A stretch of 64,000 nucleotides of DNA from Salegentibacter sp. Hel_I_6 (GCF_000745315.1 NZ_JQNQ01000001.1:1922001-1986000), one strand, 5' to 3'. Numbered from the stretch's first letter, positions 26,554 through 36,074 are shown. Translations and numbers: made by a program. Notes: generated by a model not told the origin, from the sequence alone.

Positions 26554-27726
26554 TTATTCTTCCCAAAAATCTGGTTTTACATTGGTACCCCATACAGTAC
26601 AATCTATACATTCAGTTTCCACTACTTCATATTTCCTGGTTGCATTTGGTGTTGTTCTAAGTAATCTCACGTAATCTATTTCCACTAAAGCAATTAGACT
26701 TCCAATTTCGTCTGGATGAGTTGAAGGAGTTGCTGGATTGCAGTCTTGGCTAAAATGAGACCTGGGATCATCTATACTATAGAAATCCTGATAATCAAAA
26801 TAAATTCTTTTGGTAGAGACCGAGGACACATTGAAATAGCCAAGTACTTTTAAATCGGGGTTATCTGAAATAATATTTCCTTCTACAAAACCCGGCTGAT
26901 TTTGAGAAAACAAATTATCATTACCAGAAAGTCTTTCCATAGTAGTATAATAATAATGTGCATCCCGGCTAATCGCAATTTGCCTTACCAACAAACTATA
27001 ACGTTGCGATAGTTTAGGATTAGCGGTCTCAACAAATTTCACCAGAAAATTTTCAAGATTATTTTGGCTCAAAGCGCTCGTATTAGCAAGGATATAATTT
27101 GTAGAATTTAAGGTATTATAGCAAATTCGTTCATCCCTGGTATTTGGAACAACTTTTAATTGTTCATCTTCATAAATAAGATCATAATCAGACCTGTAGC
27201 GCGAAACTATTTTATAGGTTTCTTCGTATTCGTAACGATAAAATGCAGTTGCTTCCCCGGTATTGTAATTATCTACTTCAATAGCTATTCCATCTTCTCC
27301 GTTTACCGTTAATCGCTGGGCTTCTACATTATCTATTGGAGTACTACTTGATAATTGTGTAGGTTCAGAATTGTAAGAAGCCCCATTAGTGGTATTAATT
27401 TGAAGTTGATAATCTATACCCGGCTGTGCCCGAAATTGATTTATCGAGTGATATTCCCCAGTTTCGGTTTCCCTAAATTCATATTCGTTCCCAGCATCAT
27501 CAGTGATCCATACCGTGGCATTGCCCTCGGGTGACGGGCCATCTTCTCCAAAAGAAAAAGTTCGACTCAAATAAACTTTTTGGGTTTCTAAGCTATCGGT
27601 TATAGTAGTCCTTACTGCGAGAATATCTTCATATTCATCGGGCTCAAACTCTATAGGTTCTACGCAGGACTGAAACAGGCAGCAAAAGGCAAAGAACATT
27701 ACGATTTTATATTTTCCTAAAAACAT
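26554..27726 (-). CDS. DUF4249 lipoprotein
   Basis: A 390-residue lipoprotein. The signal peptide ends in the lipobox LFQSC (Cys about 21), followed by an acidic segment that may favour surface export in Bacteroidota. The body shows the DUF4249 pattern: RTTITDSLETQKVYLSRTF, EGNATVWITDDAGNEYEF, PGIDYQLQI and, near the end, two closely spaced cysteines (ETECIDCTVWG). DUF4249 proteins are regularly found directly after a TonB-dependent receptor, as here, and are thought to be its surface partner. The substrate is unknown. Confidence 0.85.
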   Translation of the reverse strand: MFLGKYKIVMFFAFCCLFQSCVEPIEFEPDEYEDILAVRTTITDSLETQKVYLSRTFSFGEDGPSPEGNATVWITDDAGNEYEFRETETGEYHSINQFRAQPGIDYQLQINTTNGASYNSEPTQLSSSTPIDNVEAQRLTVNGEDGIAIEVDNYNTGEATAFYRYEYEETYKIVSRYRSDYDLIYEDEQLKVVPNTRDERICYNTLNSTNYILANTSALSQNNLENFLVKFVETANPKLSQRYSLLVRQIAISRDAHYYYTTMERLSGNDNLFSQNQPGFVEGNIISDNPDLKVLGYFNVSSVSTKRIYFDYQDFYSIDDPRSHFSQDCNPATPSTHPDEIGSLIALVEIDYVRLLRTTPNATRKYEVVETECIDCTVWGTNVKPDFWEE

Positions 27727-27742
27727 TTTTCCATTCTTTTAA

Positions 27743-30526
27743 TTAAAACCTGAAATTATAAGTAATCGTTGGGATTGGAATTGAAAAAATAGAGCTTTGA
27801 TAGGCCTGGATATCTCCATCTTCAGTCACAAAAAATACCGAATAAGGATTATTTCTACCCAACACATTATATACTGAAATATTCCAGAAACTATGTGCAA
27901 ATTTTTCAATCTTATGATTTCCCTCTACGTTAAAGCTAAAATCCAGCCGATAATAATCTGGAATCCTAAACTGATTCCTGTCGCTATAAACAGGTATCTG
28001 TCCATTTCCCGGATTAAATTTACCAACAGGTATGGTTACCGGTCTTCCGGTTTGATACACAAAATTCGTTGAAAAACTAAATCTTTTAGTTAGTTTATAA
28101 TTAGCCACCAGGCTAACATCGTGCGGCTTATCAAAATTTGCAGGGAAGAATTCTCCATTATTAACCCTTTGCTCCCTAAAATCACCATCTAACCTCAACA
28201 AAGACCTGGAATAGGTGTATCCTAGCCAACCGTTCAATCTTCCTTCAGATTTTTTAAGTAAAAACTCAACTCCATAAGCTTTGCTATCGCCCTGTAAAAC
28301 TTCGGTTTCAACATTTTCATTTAAAAATAATTGAGCGCCAACTTTATAATCCAATATATTATCTGATTCTTTATAATAGCCTTCTACACTAAATTCATAT
28401 ATATTATCGTCAAAATTCTTATATAATCCCAGAGAATATTGTTTTGCCTGTTGTGGCTTTATATTTAGATCGGTGAGTTTATAAGTATCAGTTGGGGAAA
28501 TTGTAGTGTTATTAGAAAGGGTATGAATATATTGGTAGGTATTATTATAACTTAATTTAGCCGAAAAATCTGGAAGAAAAGAATATCGGGCTGAAAACCT
28601 AAACTCTGGCCGGGCATAGGTTTCTATAACTTCGCCATTTCCTACTTCGCGGGTTCCCGTTAAAGTAGATTCGTTTCTTGGTACACCTTCTTCATATGTG
28701 TTTTGGGATTTAGGTCCCAGTGCCGCATATAAGGAATATCTTAAACCCGCACTTATTAGCAACTCATCATTCACCTTAAAGTTATCAGAAATAAATAGCG
28801 CACTTTCAGATCCTTGCTCCCTATCAATTTGCAAAGGTCGTATTATAGATTCGTTTCCCAAAGGAGAGATTTCCCCCGGATCTACGAGATAAAGTTTTGT
28901 GCTCAAACCATATTCAATATTGTGAGCGGCGCTATGCCTGTAATTCATCTTTATTTTAGCTTCAGTTTCATTAATTTTATATCCAGAAGTAAAATTGTTA
29001 TTGAATTGACTTTCATAATCTATATCGAATTGGTAACCACTATTAGATAAGATCACTTCCATATTATTTCGCTCGTTAATCTTATGATCTAGATTGGCTG
29101 AAAAAATAAGATTGCTATACCTAAAAAGGGAATCTGAAGTAATGCTAAAAACATCACGACTATAATATGCGGTTGTTCTAAGATTAGTTTTCTCGTTAAA
29201 TTTATGGTTATATTTTGCAATAATATCATAAAAAGAAGCGCTACTATTGGCGAGTGATTCATCGTCCAGACTTCGCAAAATCCAATCGGAATAAGTGCTT
29301 CTCCCACCTAAGATTAACCCCGATTTATCTTCCACGATAGGGATTTCTAAAGCTACATTACTGGTTACGGGACCAAGGGAAACCTCGCCGGTAAATTTGT
29401 TGGTATTTGCATCTTTAGTTTTAATATCGAAAACCGATGATAATCTCCCTCCATATTCTGCAGGGATATTTCCTTTATAAATATCTACTTCACCGGTAGT
29501 AAACGGATTTATTCCGGAGAAAATTCCGAAAAAATGCGCTGGGTTATAAATAACCGCATCGTCCAGTAAAATCAGGTTCTGATCGGTCTTACCACCTCTT
29601 ACATTAAATCCTGCAGCACCTTCCCCGGCCGTGGTTATTCCCGGCAAAGTTGTGGCAACCTTTAAAATATCACGCTCCCCCAATACCAATGGAATATTCT
29701 TGATCTGACTAACGTCTATACTTTCTACTCCAGCAATTACACTTCTCACATTACGATCGGCCTCAGAATCTACTAAAACCTCTCCTAGTTGCTCAAAACT
29801 TTCCTCGAGACTAAGATCTAAACGTCCATCATTATAAATGACAATTCGTTTTCGAATATCTAAACTTCCCAAAGAAATAGTTTCAACAATATTAGCACCG
29901 GCAGGAAGTGGCAATTCATAATAACCTTCTTCGTTGGTTACCGAACCCTGTTTTCCGTTAGCGGTTACCACCGATAAATTGGGAATTGGCAAACCTGTTT
30001 CAACATTGGTAACAATACCAGAAAGTTTAAATAGACTTTTTTGATTGGCCTTTTCCTCTTTTCCTATATAAATGGTCTCCATTTCTTCTGAAACAGTTTT
30101 AGATTCGCGATAAAAAACAGGCTGGTAGTTTCTATCATCAGGTGTTTCTTTCGCAGAGACTGGCATTTCTGTAGTTGTAGAATCTCTTGTTTTTTCAGGA
30201 TAAAAACTTCCAGGGAGCTCCTCATAAATCACATTGTTCCTGGTGAGAATAATTTGATCTTTCAGGAAATAGAAATTGAGGTTTGTGCCATTAAAAATTT
30301 CAGTTAGCACCATTTCCAAATCCTCGTCATTATAAGAGCCAGAAATAATTCTATCGCCCAACCATTCTTCTGAATAGAAAAACTTATATCCAGTTTGATC
30401 TTCAATCATCATAATCACTTTGTCTATCTGGGCTTCTTCAAAACTTAGATTTATGGATGTACTTTCCTGTGCCGAAAGCTTAAAAGCACTACAAAAAAGA
30501 AATAGAACGGCTAGAAATACTCTCAT
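27743..30526 (-). CDS. TonB-dependent receptor with STN and carboxypeptidase-like domains
   Basis: A 927-residue outer-membrane receptor. After the signal peptide (1-19) comes an STN domain (about 22-105, IDKVIMMIEDQTGYKFFYSEEW), a linker, a carboxypeptidase-regulatory-like domain (about 168-245, GIVTNVETGLPIPNLSVV), a plug domain (about 260-370, GFNVRGGKTDQNLILLDDA) and a 22-stranded barrel ending in IPTITYNFRF. It would import a bulky ligand with TonB energy. STN domains usually signal to an anti-sigma factor, but none is near. It lies second in a four-gene operon, 5 bp after a secreted-protein gene and 16 bp before the DUF4249 gene. Confidence 0.93.
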   Translation of the reverse strand: MRVFLAVLFLFCSAFKLSAQESTSINLSFEEAQIDKVIMMIEDQTGYKFFYSEEWLGDRIISGSYNDEDLEMVLTEIFNGTNLNFYFLKDQIILTRNNVIYEELPGSFYPEKTRDSTTTEMPVSAKETPDDRNYQPVFYRESKTVSEEMETIYIGKEEKANQKSLFKLSGIVTNVETGLPIPNLSVVTANGKQGSVTNEEGYYELPLPAGANIVETISLGSLDIRKRIVIYNDGRLDLSLEESFEQLGEVLVDSEADRNVRSVIAGVESIDVSQIKNIPLVLGERDILKVATTLPGITTAGEGAAGFNVRGGKTDQNLILLDDAVIYNPAHFFGIFSGINPFTTGEVDIYKGNIPAEYGGRLSSVFDIKTKDANTNKFTGEVSLGPVTSNVALEIPIVEDKSGLILGGRSTYSDWILRSLDDESLANSSASFYDIIAKYNHKFNEKTNLRTTAYYSRDVFSITSDSLFRYSNLIFSANLDHKINERNNMEVILSNSGYQFDIDYESQFNNNFTSGYKINETEAKIKMNYRHSAAHNIEYGLSTKLYLVDPGEISPLGNESIIRPLQIDREQGSESALFISDNFKVNDELLISAGLRYSLYAALGPKSQNTYEEGVPRNESTLTGTREVGNGEVIETYARPEFRFSARYSFLPDFSAKLSYNNTYQYIHTLSNNTTISPTDTYKLTDLNIKPQQAKQYSLGLYKNFDDNIYEFSVEGYYKESDNILDYKVGAQLFLNENVETEVLQGDSKAYGVEFLLKKSEGRLNGWLGYTYSRSLLRLDGDFREQRVNNGEFFPANFDKPHDVSLVANYKLTKRFSFSTNFVYQTGRPVTIPVGKFNPGNGQIPVYSDRNQFRIPDYYRLDFSFNVEGNHKIEKFAHSFWNISVYNVLGRNNPYSVFFVTEDGDIQAYQSSIFSIPIPTITYNFRF

Positions 30527-30531
30527 TCAGA

Positions 30532-31257
30532 TTATAAATTATTCGGATTATAAATTTCAGCAATATCAAGGAACAATTCTAGCATAAACCTATCGGGAGC
30601 ACTCTCCCTCAAGGCTTTTTTATTATTAAAATAACTGTCAATTTTTTTTATATGTTCAGGAAAAACTTTAGCCCAATCTGACTGCGAGTTAATCTTATAA
30701 TATTCTTCGGAAATAGAAATAACATATTGCGCCGGTTCAGGCTCAAATTCAAAATAAGTGAAATTTTTGGTGAGTAGTTTATTAATTTTTTTGCGGTGGT
30801 TTTTTAATAATGTAAGGGAATGGGTCTCGCGTAAGACTTCAAAAAAACCATGGACTTCAGTGTTATTTTTAGGAGGAATATTTATGAAAGTATGACCGTC
30901 TATACTAAATTTTTGAATCCTGTTTTTAAACAATTCAAAAGTAGCATCCCCGGCCTGCTTCTCAATTTTTACGATAAGTAAATCGTCAAAAATATTATAT
31001 TTTAAATCGAGATCATGATAGATTTGGCCACTGTATACCACCTCTCCCTTTAAAAAGGAAGACTTACTGAAAAATTTATGTTTGTTGTTTATAAGAGCAT
31101 GTTGCTCAACATATTCTTTTCCGTAAAATAAATTGGTATTTTCTTTATTTACGAAGTCATCAAAGTTTTCATAGGCCTCCCGATATTCCTGAGAAGAAGC
31201 TGTGAAATAAGAAAATAGTAGGGTTAAGCAGAAAAGTAGTTTGTAGTCTTGCCGCAT
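30532..31257 (-). CDS. exported protein leading a TonB-receptor operon
   Basis: A 241-residue exported protein of no recognised family. ATG 31257 gives a clean signal peptide (1-23, ending ASSQ); an upstream in-frame TTG at 31275 would add six residues. The mature part is rich in Lys, Asn, Phe and Tyr with no repeat. It ends 5 bp before the TonB receptor start, so it is co-transcribed and may act in the same uptake system. No lipobox is seen, so it is probably periplasmic. Confidence 0.7.
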   Translation of the reverse strand: MRQDYKLLFCLTLLFSYFTASSQEYREAYENFDDFVNKENTNLFYGKEYVEQHALINNKHKFFSKSSFLKGEVVYSGQIYHDLDLKYNIFDDLLIVKIEKQAGDATFELFKNRIQKFSIDGHTFINIPPKNNTEVHGFFEVLRETHSLTLLKNHRKKINKLLTKNFTYFEFEPEPAQYVISISEEYYKINSQSDWAKVFPEHIKKIDSYFNNKKALRESAPDRFMLELFLDIAEIYNPNNL

Positions 31258-31395
31258 GTAGATTTTGATTAACAAAACCGGATTGCCGGCTTTTACTAAA
31301 TACTTCAGGAAATGCAGCTAAATATAAGATCCTTATTCGTTTCACTAAAACTTCAGAAAGGCTTTAACATAAAAAATTAAATATAAAAGGTAATT

Positions 31396-31656
31396 TTAAG
31401 AAGCCAACATTCTAAAAAGCTCTTCGTCAATCCTGGCATTTTCATTTCGTTGGTATTTATTTAGCAAACTAGCTATTAATTCACCAATCGCATCCTGCCG
31501 GTCTTCAGATTTATTCATAAACTGGATTTTACCCCATCCTTTAATGTCGCAAACCATCATACCTTTTGCATCCCAAATTGTTTGTTGCTTAGCATCGTAA
31601 TGTACAGGAAATTTTAAAGTCTCTAGCGCTAAATTGTTCTTTTCATTTGAATTCAT
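31396..31656 (-). CDS. small soluble hypothetical protein
   Basis: An 86-residue protein without signal peptide or membrane helix. The middle (TIWDAKGMMVCDIKGWGKIQF) looks like a small beta-sheet, and the C-terminal 35 residues are helical and charged. No family with a function is recognised. It stands alone between the TonB-receptor operon and a 280-bp gap. The length and frame are convincing, but the role is unknown. Confidence 0.6.
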   Translation of the reverse strand: MNSNEKNNLALETLKFPVHYDAKQQTIWDAKGMMVCDIKGWGKIQFMNKSEDRQDAIGELIASLLNKYQRNENARIDEELFRMLAS

Positions 31657-31869
31657 AACTTGATATTTACAATTATTTTTCGCAAAATTAGTTGCAAATA
31701 TTTCAGCAGAAGTTATTTAAAAATTAAGCCTTGGCACCTAATTTTTAAGGGAATGTTAAGCTGAATAAAAATTTAGTTTTAGGAAATAGAAACTTAGTAT
31801 TTACTTGATTTTCAATTAACCTAAATGCGATTAATCTCACCTATTTTTGAAATGAAAATTGGAAGTAAG

Positions 31870-31918
31870 AAAAGGGGGCAATTCTGAAATAAGCGTCAAA
31901 CCCCCTTTTTTATTTTTT
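31870..31918. terminator. terminator, bidirectional
   Basis: AAAAGGGGG (31870-31878) pairs with CCCCCTTTT (31901-31909), with a 22-base loop and T-rich tails on both strands. It ends the leftward Gfo/Idh/MocA gene, whose stop is at 31937. Confidence 0.75.
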
Positions 31919-31936
31919 TCTGTTTACCGAAAATTA

Positions 31937-33025
31937 TTATTGTTCAAAGTAAATGCTTTCTCCAGATTCGGCCGACTCTTTAGCCTTTTCTAATATTTCT
32001 ACCACAATAAGATTTAACGGCAAACTGTAAAGGTCAAAATCCCTAATTGTAATATCTTCTTTTACCACTGCGGCTAAATAAGAAAAAGGATCGTCATAAG
32101 GCGACTCCCGAGGCTTTAAGTTAATAATTTGCTCAGCTTCACCTTCACTACTTCGAACTTTAACAGTTTTAGCATCACTTGCAATAGCATAAGCCTCACT
32201 ACCATACACCTCCATATCTTTACGCGAGAAGGTCCAGTCCCAGGAAGCCTGAATTACAGCCTGGGCATTTTTATATTGTAAGATAATTGTGGCTTCATCA
32301 TCTACGTCTTTATAAATTTCAGGTTTATTTTGGTTGGTTACAGCGGTAATTGATAACGGTTTTTCACCCTTCATTAACCAGGTCATTAAATTAGCACCAT
32401 AGCACCCAAAATCGAATAAAGCACCAGCTCCATTTTTCTCGGGATCAACCAATATTCCCATAAATTCTTCACTAACCCCAATTTCTTTTGGCCCCTGATG
32501 ACCAGAATTAACCATAACTTTTCTAATATCACCAAGCTCTCCTTTTTCAAGCATATCATAAACATACTGATTGCTGTTATACCAGGAAGTTTCGTAATTG
32601 GTAAGCACGTGAATAGAATGTTGCTTTGCCAATTGTTCAATTGCACGAGCATCTTTAAGCGTTGTAGCAAGAGGTTTTTCTACCATAACATGGATATTGC
32701 GCGGCGCGCAGGCTGCTACAACTCCAAGATGTTCGTTGGTAGCACCAAAAGCTGAAACTGCATCAGGTTTTACAGCATCAAGCATTTTTTCTAAATCTGT
32801 GTAAAAAAGATCTTCAGCAAGATCGTACCTGTCTCTATATTTTTTAATCAGTTCTTTATTACTTTCGTAGATACCCACAATTTCGATATCGTTTTTATCC
32901 TCCCTATTGAAAATCCAATTAACGTGACCGTGAGTTAAACCTGCTACCGCTATCTTTATTCTTTCCTGGCTAAAACTTTGAGAAGTAATTAAACTGAAAA
33001 GAATTATTGCGCATGCCTGTTTCAT
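31937..33025 (-). CDS. exported Gfo/Idh/MocA family oxidoreductase
   Basis: A 362-residue NAD(P)-binding oxidoreductase with an N-terminal signal peptide (1-20, ending SFSQ). The Rossmann start IKIAVAGLTHGHVNWIF and the EKPLATT motif near residue 115 are typical of Gfo/Idh/MocA proteins, which oxidise or epimerise sugars and polyols. The C-terminal alpha/beta domain is complete. The signal peptide looks like Sec type, with no twin arginine. That is odd for a cofactor-binding enzyme and raises the question of where NAD(P) is bound. It is a single gene with its own terminator. Confidence 0.85.
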   Translation of the reverse strand: MKQACAIILFSLITSQSFSQERIKIAVAGLTHGHVNWIFNREDKNDIEIVGIYESNKELIKKYRDRYDLAEDLFYTDLEKMLDAVKPDAVSAFGATNEHLGVVAACAPRNIHVMVEKPLATTLKDARAIEQLAKQHSIHVLTNYETSWYNSNQYVYDMLEKGELGDIRKVMVNSGHQGPKEIGVSEEFMGILVDPEKNGAGALFDFGCYGANLMTWLMKGEKPLSITAVTNQNKPEIYKDVDDEATIILQYKNAQAVIQASWDWTFSRKDMEVYGSEAYAIASDAKTVKVRSSEGEAEQIINLKPRESPYDDPFSYLAAVVKEDITIRDFDLYSLPLNLIVVEILEKAKESAESGESIYFEQ

Positions 33026-33085
33026 AACAACGTTATTTAAATTGTTTGCTGAAGATAAACTATACTTCTAAAATCACAAATCTAT

Positions 33086-34117
33086 TTAATCAACTTCCCG
33101 AACATCTATGATAATGGTAGAAGTATCAAAGTCATATGAGCCGCTAAGTTCTAATATCTCAATTTTGTTGGTTTGATCGTTGTATAGCAATATTTGATCT
33201 TTATTTTCTTTTAGAATAAGTTCAGCAAATTCATTGGAATCCTCATTGTAAAAACTCTTTCGGGCAATATGATGCGCTGAAAACCTGGATAACTCTGGCA
33301 GATTTTCAAATTCATTTGTAGATAAATTTAGTTTAAAAGCTTGCATTTCTCCCATATAAGTAGAACCTATCACCGGAGTAAAACCAAAAAGAAAATTAGA
33401 CGCTCCGTTGTTAGATAAATTACCTATAATAGCATTATTTCCCGAAACTTCAAGAGGGCTCACCGTTTTAGTAATTAAATCAATCTCCAAAAGTTTAGAC
33501 CTATCCAAACTACCAGTATTAGAACTCAAAGCATATAACTTATTATTAAGCAAGCTGCTGGAAAAAGTGGTACTATAATTAAAAGAAATTTCTCCATATT
33601 CCAGCACCATAGTTTCGGGATCAATTCTCACTACCCTGCTGGTGTTATTATTATTGAATTCAAACTCATCCCTTACAATTCCTACCAATTTACCATTTTT
33701 AGAATCCCAGTCTAAACTATTTAGTCCCGCATTTTCCCCATATATTTCAGCAGGAAAATCCAGAACAAAAATTGAAACTAAACCTGTTGCTTTATCCCTT
33801 ACCAGAATCCTACCTTGAAAAGGATCAAAAAGTTGCTCATAAATAAAGATTTTTTCGGCCGAAGCAGTTACAGCACTCGGTATCATATTTAGGTTTCCCT
33901 GCATTTGTGAAATTGAACCAACCCGGGAAACCTTTCCTGTTTTATTCCCGATCTCATAAAGATTTCCATCGGCGCGTAAAGCTAAGTAGTTAAAATTATC
34001 TTCTATTACCACCTCGGGCTCTTCAGGTTTTTCCGATACTTCATCAGGTTTATCTTCTGTAGAACAGGAAACAAAGAGCAAAATTAAGGCAAGAATTTGC
34101 AGGAAATTTTTTTTCAT
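33086..34117 (-). CDS. lipoprotein, probable beta-propeller
   Basis: A 343-residue lipoprotein with lipobox LLFVSC (Cys about 18) and a Pro/Glu-rich linker (residues 20-40). The body has repeated strands such as NYLALRADGNLYEIG, RILVRDKATGLVSIFVLDF, KLVGIVRDEF and KLLEIDLITKTVSPL, which fits a six- or seven-bladed propeller. No catalytic motif or named family is recognised. It lies 60 bp upstream of the Gfo/Idh/MocA gene on the same strand and may share its transcript. Confidence 0.65.
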   Translation of the reverse strand: MKKNFLQILALILLFVSCSTEDKPDEVSEKPEEPEVVIEDNFNYLALRADGNLYEIGNKTGKVSRVGSISQMQGNLNMIPSAVTASAEKIFIYEQLFDPFQGRILVRDKATGLVSIFVLDFPAEIYGENAGLNSLDWDSKNGKLVGIVRDEFEFNNNNTSRVVRIDPETMVLEYGEISFNYSTTFSSSLLNNKLYALSSNTGSLDRSKLLEIDLITKTVSPLEVSGNNAIIGNLSNNGASNFLFGFTPVIGSTYMGEMQAFKLNLSTNEFENLPELSRFSAHHIARKSFYNEDSNEFAELILKENKDQILLYNDQTNKIEILELSGSYDFDTSTIIIDVREVD

Positions 34118-34268
34118 ATTTATTTTTAGGAGGTATAAAAATAGATAAAATTCCGGTCACTTATTTTTTTTGATTTATCATTTCTGCTAAAAAAAGGGGA
34201 ATTAGCTTAACCGAATTAAACCGAAATTGAGAAGAAAAATAATCGCTGAAATTTTATTCACACCTGTA

Positions 34269-35282
34269 TTATTTCGTAAAAATATGATGTTGTGTAGCCG
34301 TAAAATAATCACAAAAAATTTGATTTAAAGGATGGTTTTTTCGACTTGCTTTTATGCCTAAATATGGATAAATTTCTATAATATTTTGCGAAATGTTTTT
34401 TACAGAATTTGAAGCTGAAGTATGAATTTCTTCTAAAAAATCTTCGGTAATAGTTTTCTGACTGGTAATTTTCAGTTCAATATCTTCGGCATACCGAGTT
34501 ATTTTTTGATTGTGTAGATCGAGGTTTTCTGCAAAGGTTTCCAAAGCATCTATAGATTTAATAACGCTGGCTTCTTCCAGAAAATGTTCGGCCATACCCA
34601 CATAATTAACCCAAAGGGTGAGATCTGCAAATACTGAAAATGGTACTTTAAAAATATCCTGTGGCTGGTGAAAATCATTATATACAAAACTGAAACGTTT
34701 TGGAATTACTGCGCTTTTCACTTCAAAAGAATGGGTAACCGAAGCTTTTAAACCCATGGTATCCCAATCTTCAATAACCCTGACTTTCTCTTTTGGCACC
34801 ACAAACGATCTTACTTTCGGGGATCCATCTTCGTTAAGCAAAGCCTTGCCTTTTTCAAAAATTTCAGCATTCAAGGTAAAATGGGTTAAATAAGGTGCGC
34901 CGGTAGCATAACGCCAGGTTCCGGAAATTTTAAAATCATCACCCAGTTTTTCAGCTTTACCAAAAGTGCCACCACTTCCGCCTAAAATAGTGGTTCCTGA
35001 TTTTTGAAAAACTTCCTTTGCAGTTTTTGGTTCCAGGTTTCCTATAAAAAAGTTGGCGCCGCTACATAAAGTTACCGTCCAACCCAGGCTGCCATCAATT
35101 TTAGCCAAATCCTGAAGTTTGGAAAGTCCGTTAGAAAATGACACCTCCAATCCACCAAAATCTTTAGGCACCCAAATATTCCAGAGGTTTTCCTTTCTAA
35201 TCCAGTTTAAAACTTCTTCAGGAAAAATTTTTGCGTCAAAGCATAGTTTCTTAAGCGCTTGCAATTGATTCTCGTTTTTCAT
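34269..35282 (-). CDS. acyl-CoA-dehydrogenase-like flavoprotein in the TPP-riboswitch operon
   Basis: A 337-residue protein of the acyl-CoA dehydrogenase superfamily. The N-terminal helical part has KENLWNIWVPKDFGGLEV, the beta domain has GSGGTFGKAEKLGDDFKISG and DWDTMGLKASVTHSFEV, and the C-terminal helical domain is short. Normal members have about 380 residues. Flavin-dependent monooxygenases of the DszC/HpaH type share these features and are an alternative. It overlaps the pnuT stop by 32 bp, so it is co-transcribed behind a TPP riboswitch. This makes a role in thiamine or thiamine-precursor handling plausible, though none is known. Confidence 0.75.
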   Translation of the reverse strand: MKNENQLQALKKLCFDAKIFPEEVLNWIRKENLWNIWVPKDFGGLEVSFSNGLSKLQDLAKIDGSLGWTVTLCSGANFFIGNLEPKTAKEVFQKSGTTILGGSGGTFGKAEKLGDDFKISGTWRYATGAPYLTHFTLNAEIFEKGKALLNEDGSPKVRSFVVPKEKVRVIEDWDTMGLKASVTHSFEVKSAVIPKRFSFVYNDFHQPQDIFKVPFSVFADLTLWVNYVGMAEHFLEEASVIKSIDALETFAENLDLHNQKITRYAEDIELKITSQKTITEDFLEEIHTSASNSVKNISQNIIEIYPYLGIKASRKNHPLNQIFCDYFTATQHHIFTK

Positions 35283-35856
35283 TATTAATTATTTTACGCC
35301 ATTTAAAATAGCCGGAAGTACCTACAATAAAAAGGAAAACCGTTAAGCCGGCATAAATGTATAGCTCTTTATAAATAAGTAAAGGAATGGCGATGCTATT
35401 GCTAATATTCAGAAAAATCCAGTTCTCCATTTTTCTTTTGGCCATAAGCCACATTCCCGCCCAGGCGAATCCGCTTACCGTGGCATCCCAAAACGGAACA
35501 TCAGAATCGGTATGAAATCGAAGCCAGTAAGTCATTAGCGTAAAACAAGCCAGAACAATTCCAAAAGCTTTAAGGAGATCTTTTTTATCTGAATAGGAAA
35601 TTGGGGTTTCTTTAGCTTTTCTCCCGAATTTCCAATAAAACCAGCCATAAATGCTCATCACCAGGTAATACAGATTAAGGATAATATCGGCATAAAGTTT
35701 TGAGCGGTACATTACAAAAAGGCTTATAAGAATGGAAACAATTCCGAATAAATAATTATGGATATTGTTTTTTCGCGCCAATAAAACCTGAACCACGCCA
35801 AAAATAGTTCCGATAGCTTGTAACCAGGTAAGTTGTGTAAAAAAATCCTCTATCAT
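35251..35856 (-). CDS. pnuT: PnuT-type thiamine transporter (PnuC family)
   Basis: A 201-residue membrane protein with seven hydrophobic segments, of the PnuC vitamin transporter family: GTIFGVVQVLLARKNNIHNYLFGI, LNLYYLVMSIYGWFYW and NWIFLNISNSIAIPLLIYKELY in parts. PnuC proteins carry nicotinamide riboside, but members behind a TPP riboswitch are PnuT, which import thiamine. Here the riboswitch lies about 70-160 bases upstream, so PnuT is the better call. ATG 35856 is preferred over a TTG at 35871. Its end overlaps the flavoprotein gene by 32 bp. Confidence 0.85.
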   Translation of the reverse strand: MIEDFFTQLTWLQAIGTIFGVVQVLLARKNNIHNYLFGIVSILISLFVMYRSKLYADIILNLYYLVMSIYGWFYWKFGRKAKETPISYSDKKDLLKAFGIVLACFTLMTYWLRFHTDSDVPFWDATVSGFAWAGMWLMAKRKMENWIFLNISNSIAIPLLIYKELYIYAGLTVFLFIVGTSGYFKWRKIINNEKRESIASA

Positions 35857-35894
35857 TGTTGTATTGTTCAATGAAATGAGGTGATGAAGTAGCT

Positions 35895-35933
35895 AAAAAT
35901 TACAGGGATGCAACTTTAGTTTTAAAAATCCCT
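35895..35933 (-). terminator. expression-platform hairpin of the TPP riboswitch
   Basis: On the minus strand AGGGAT (35933-35928), the 3' end of the aptamer core, can pair with ATCCCT (35909-35904), and GTAATTTTT follows. This makes a possible terminator that competes with the end of the aptamer. The loop is 18 bases, so the stem is weak. Confidence 0.45.
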
Positions 35934-36016
35934 ACGCCGGCATTATCCAGATCAGGTTCAGAGTAAAAACTCCCGGGTATCATCTCAGCCTGCCTTATGG
36001 CAAGCACCCCATTTCC
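35924..36016 (-). promoter_or_regulatory. TPP riboswitch (thi box)
   Basis: Read on the minus strand, the aptamer has GGGGTGCTTGCC, the GGCTGAGATGATACCC element and the signature ACCTGATCTGGATAATGCC followed by GGCGTAGGGAT. P1 can form from AAAT and ATTT. The order and sequence match the TPP riboswitch class. It lies 70 bases before pnuT and should lower expression of pnuT and the overlapping flavoprotein gene when thiamine diphosphate is plentiful. Confidence 0.96.
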
Positions 36017-36074
36017 AGTGCAAAGCTATAATAATATTAGGAGAATTTCCGTTAAATGATCAATATCTAAAAAG

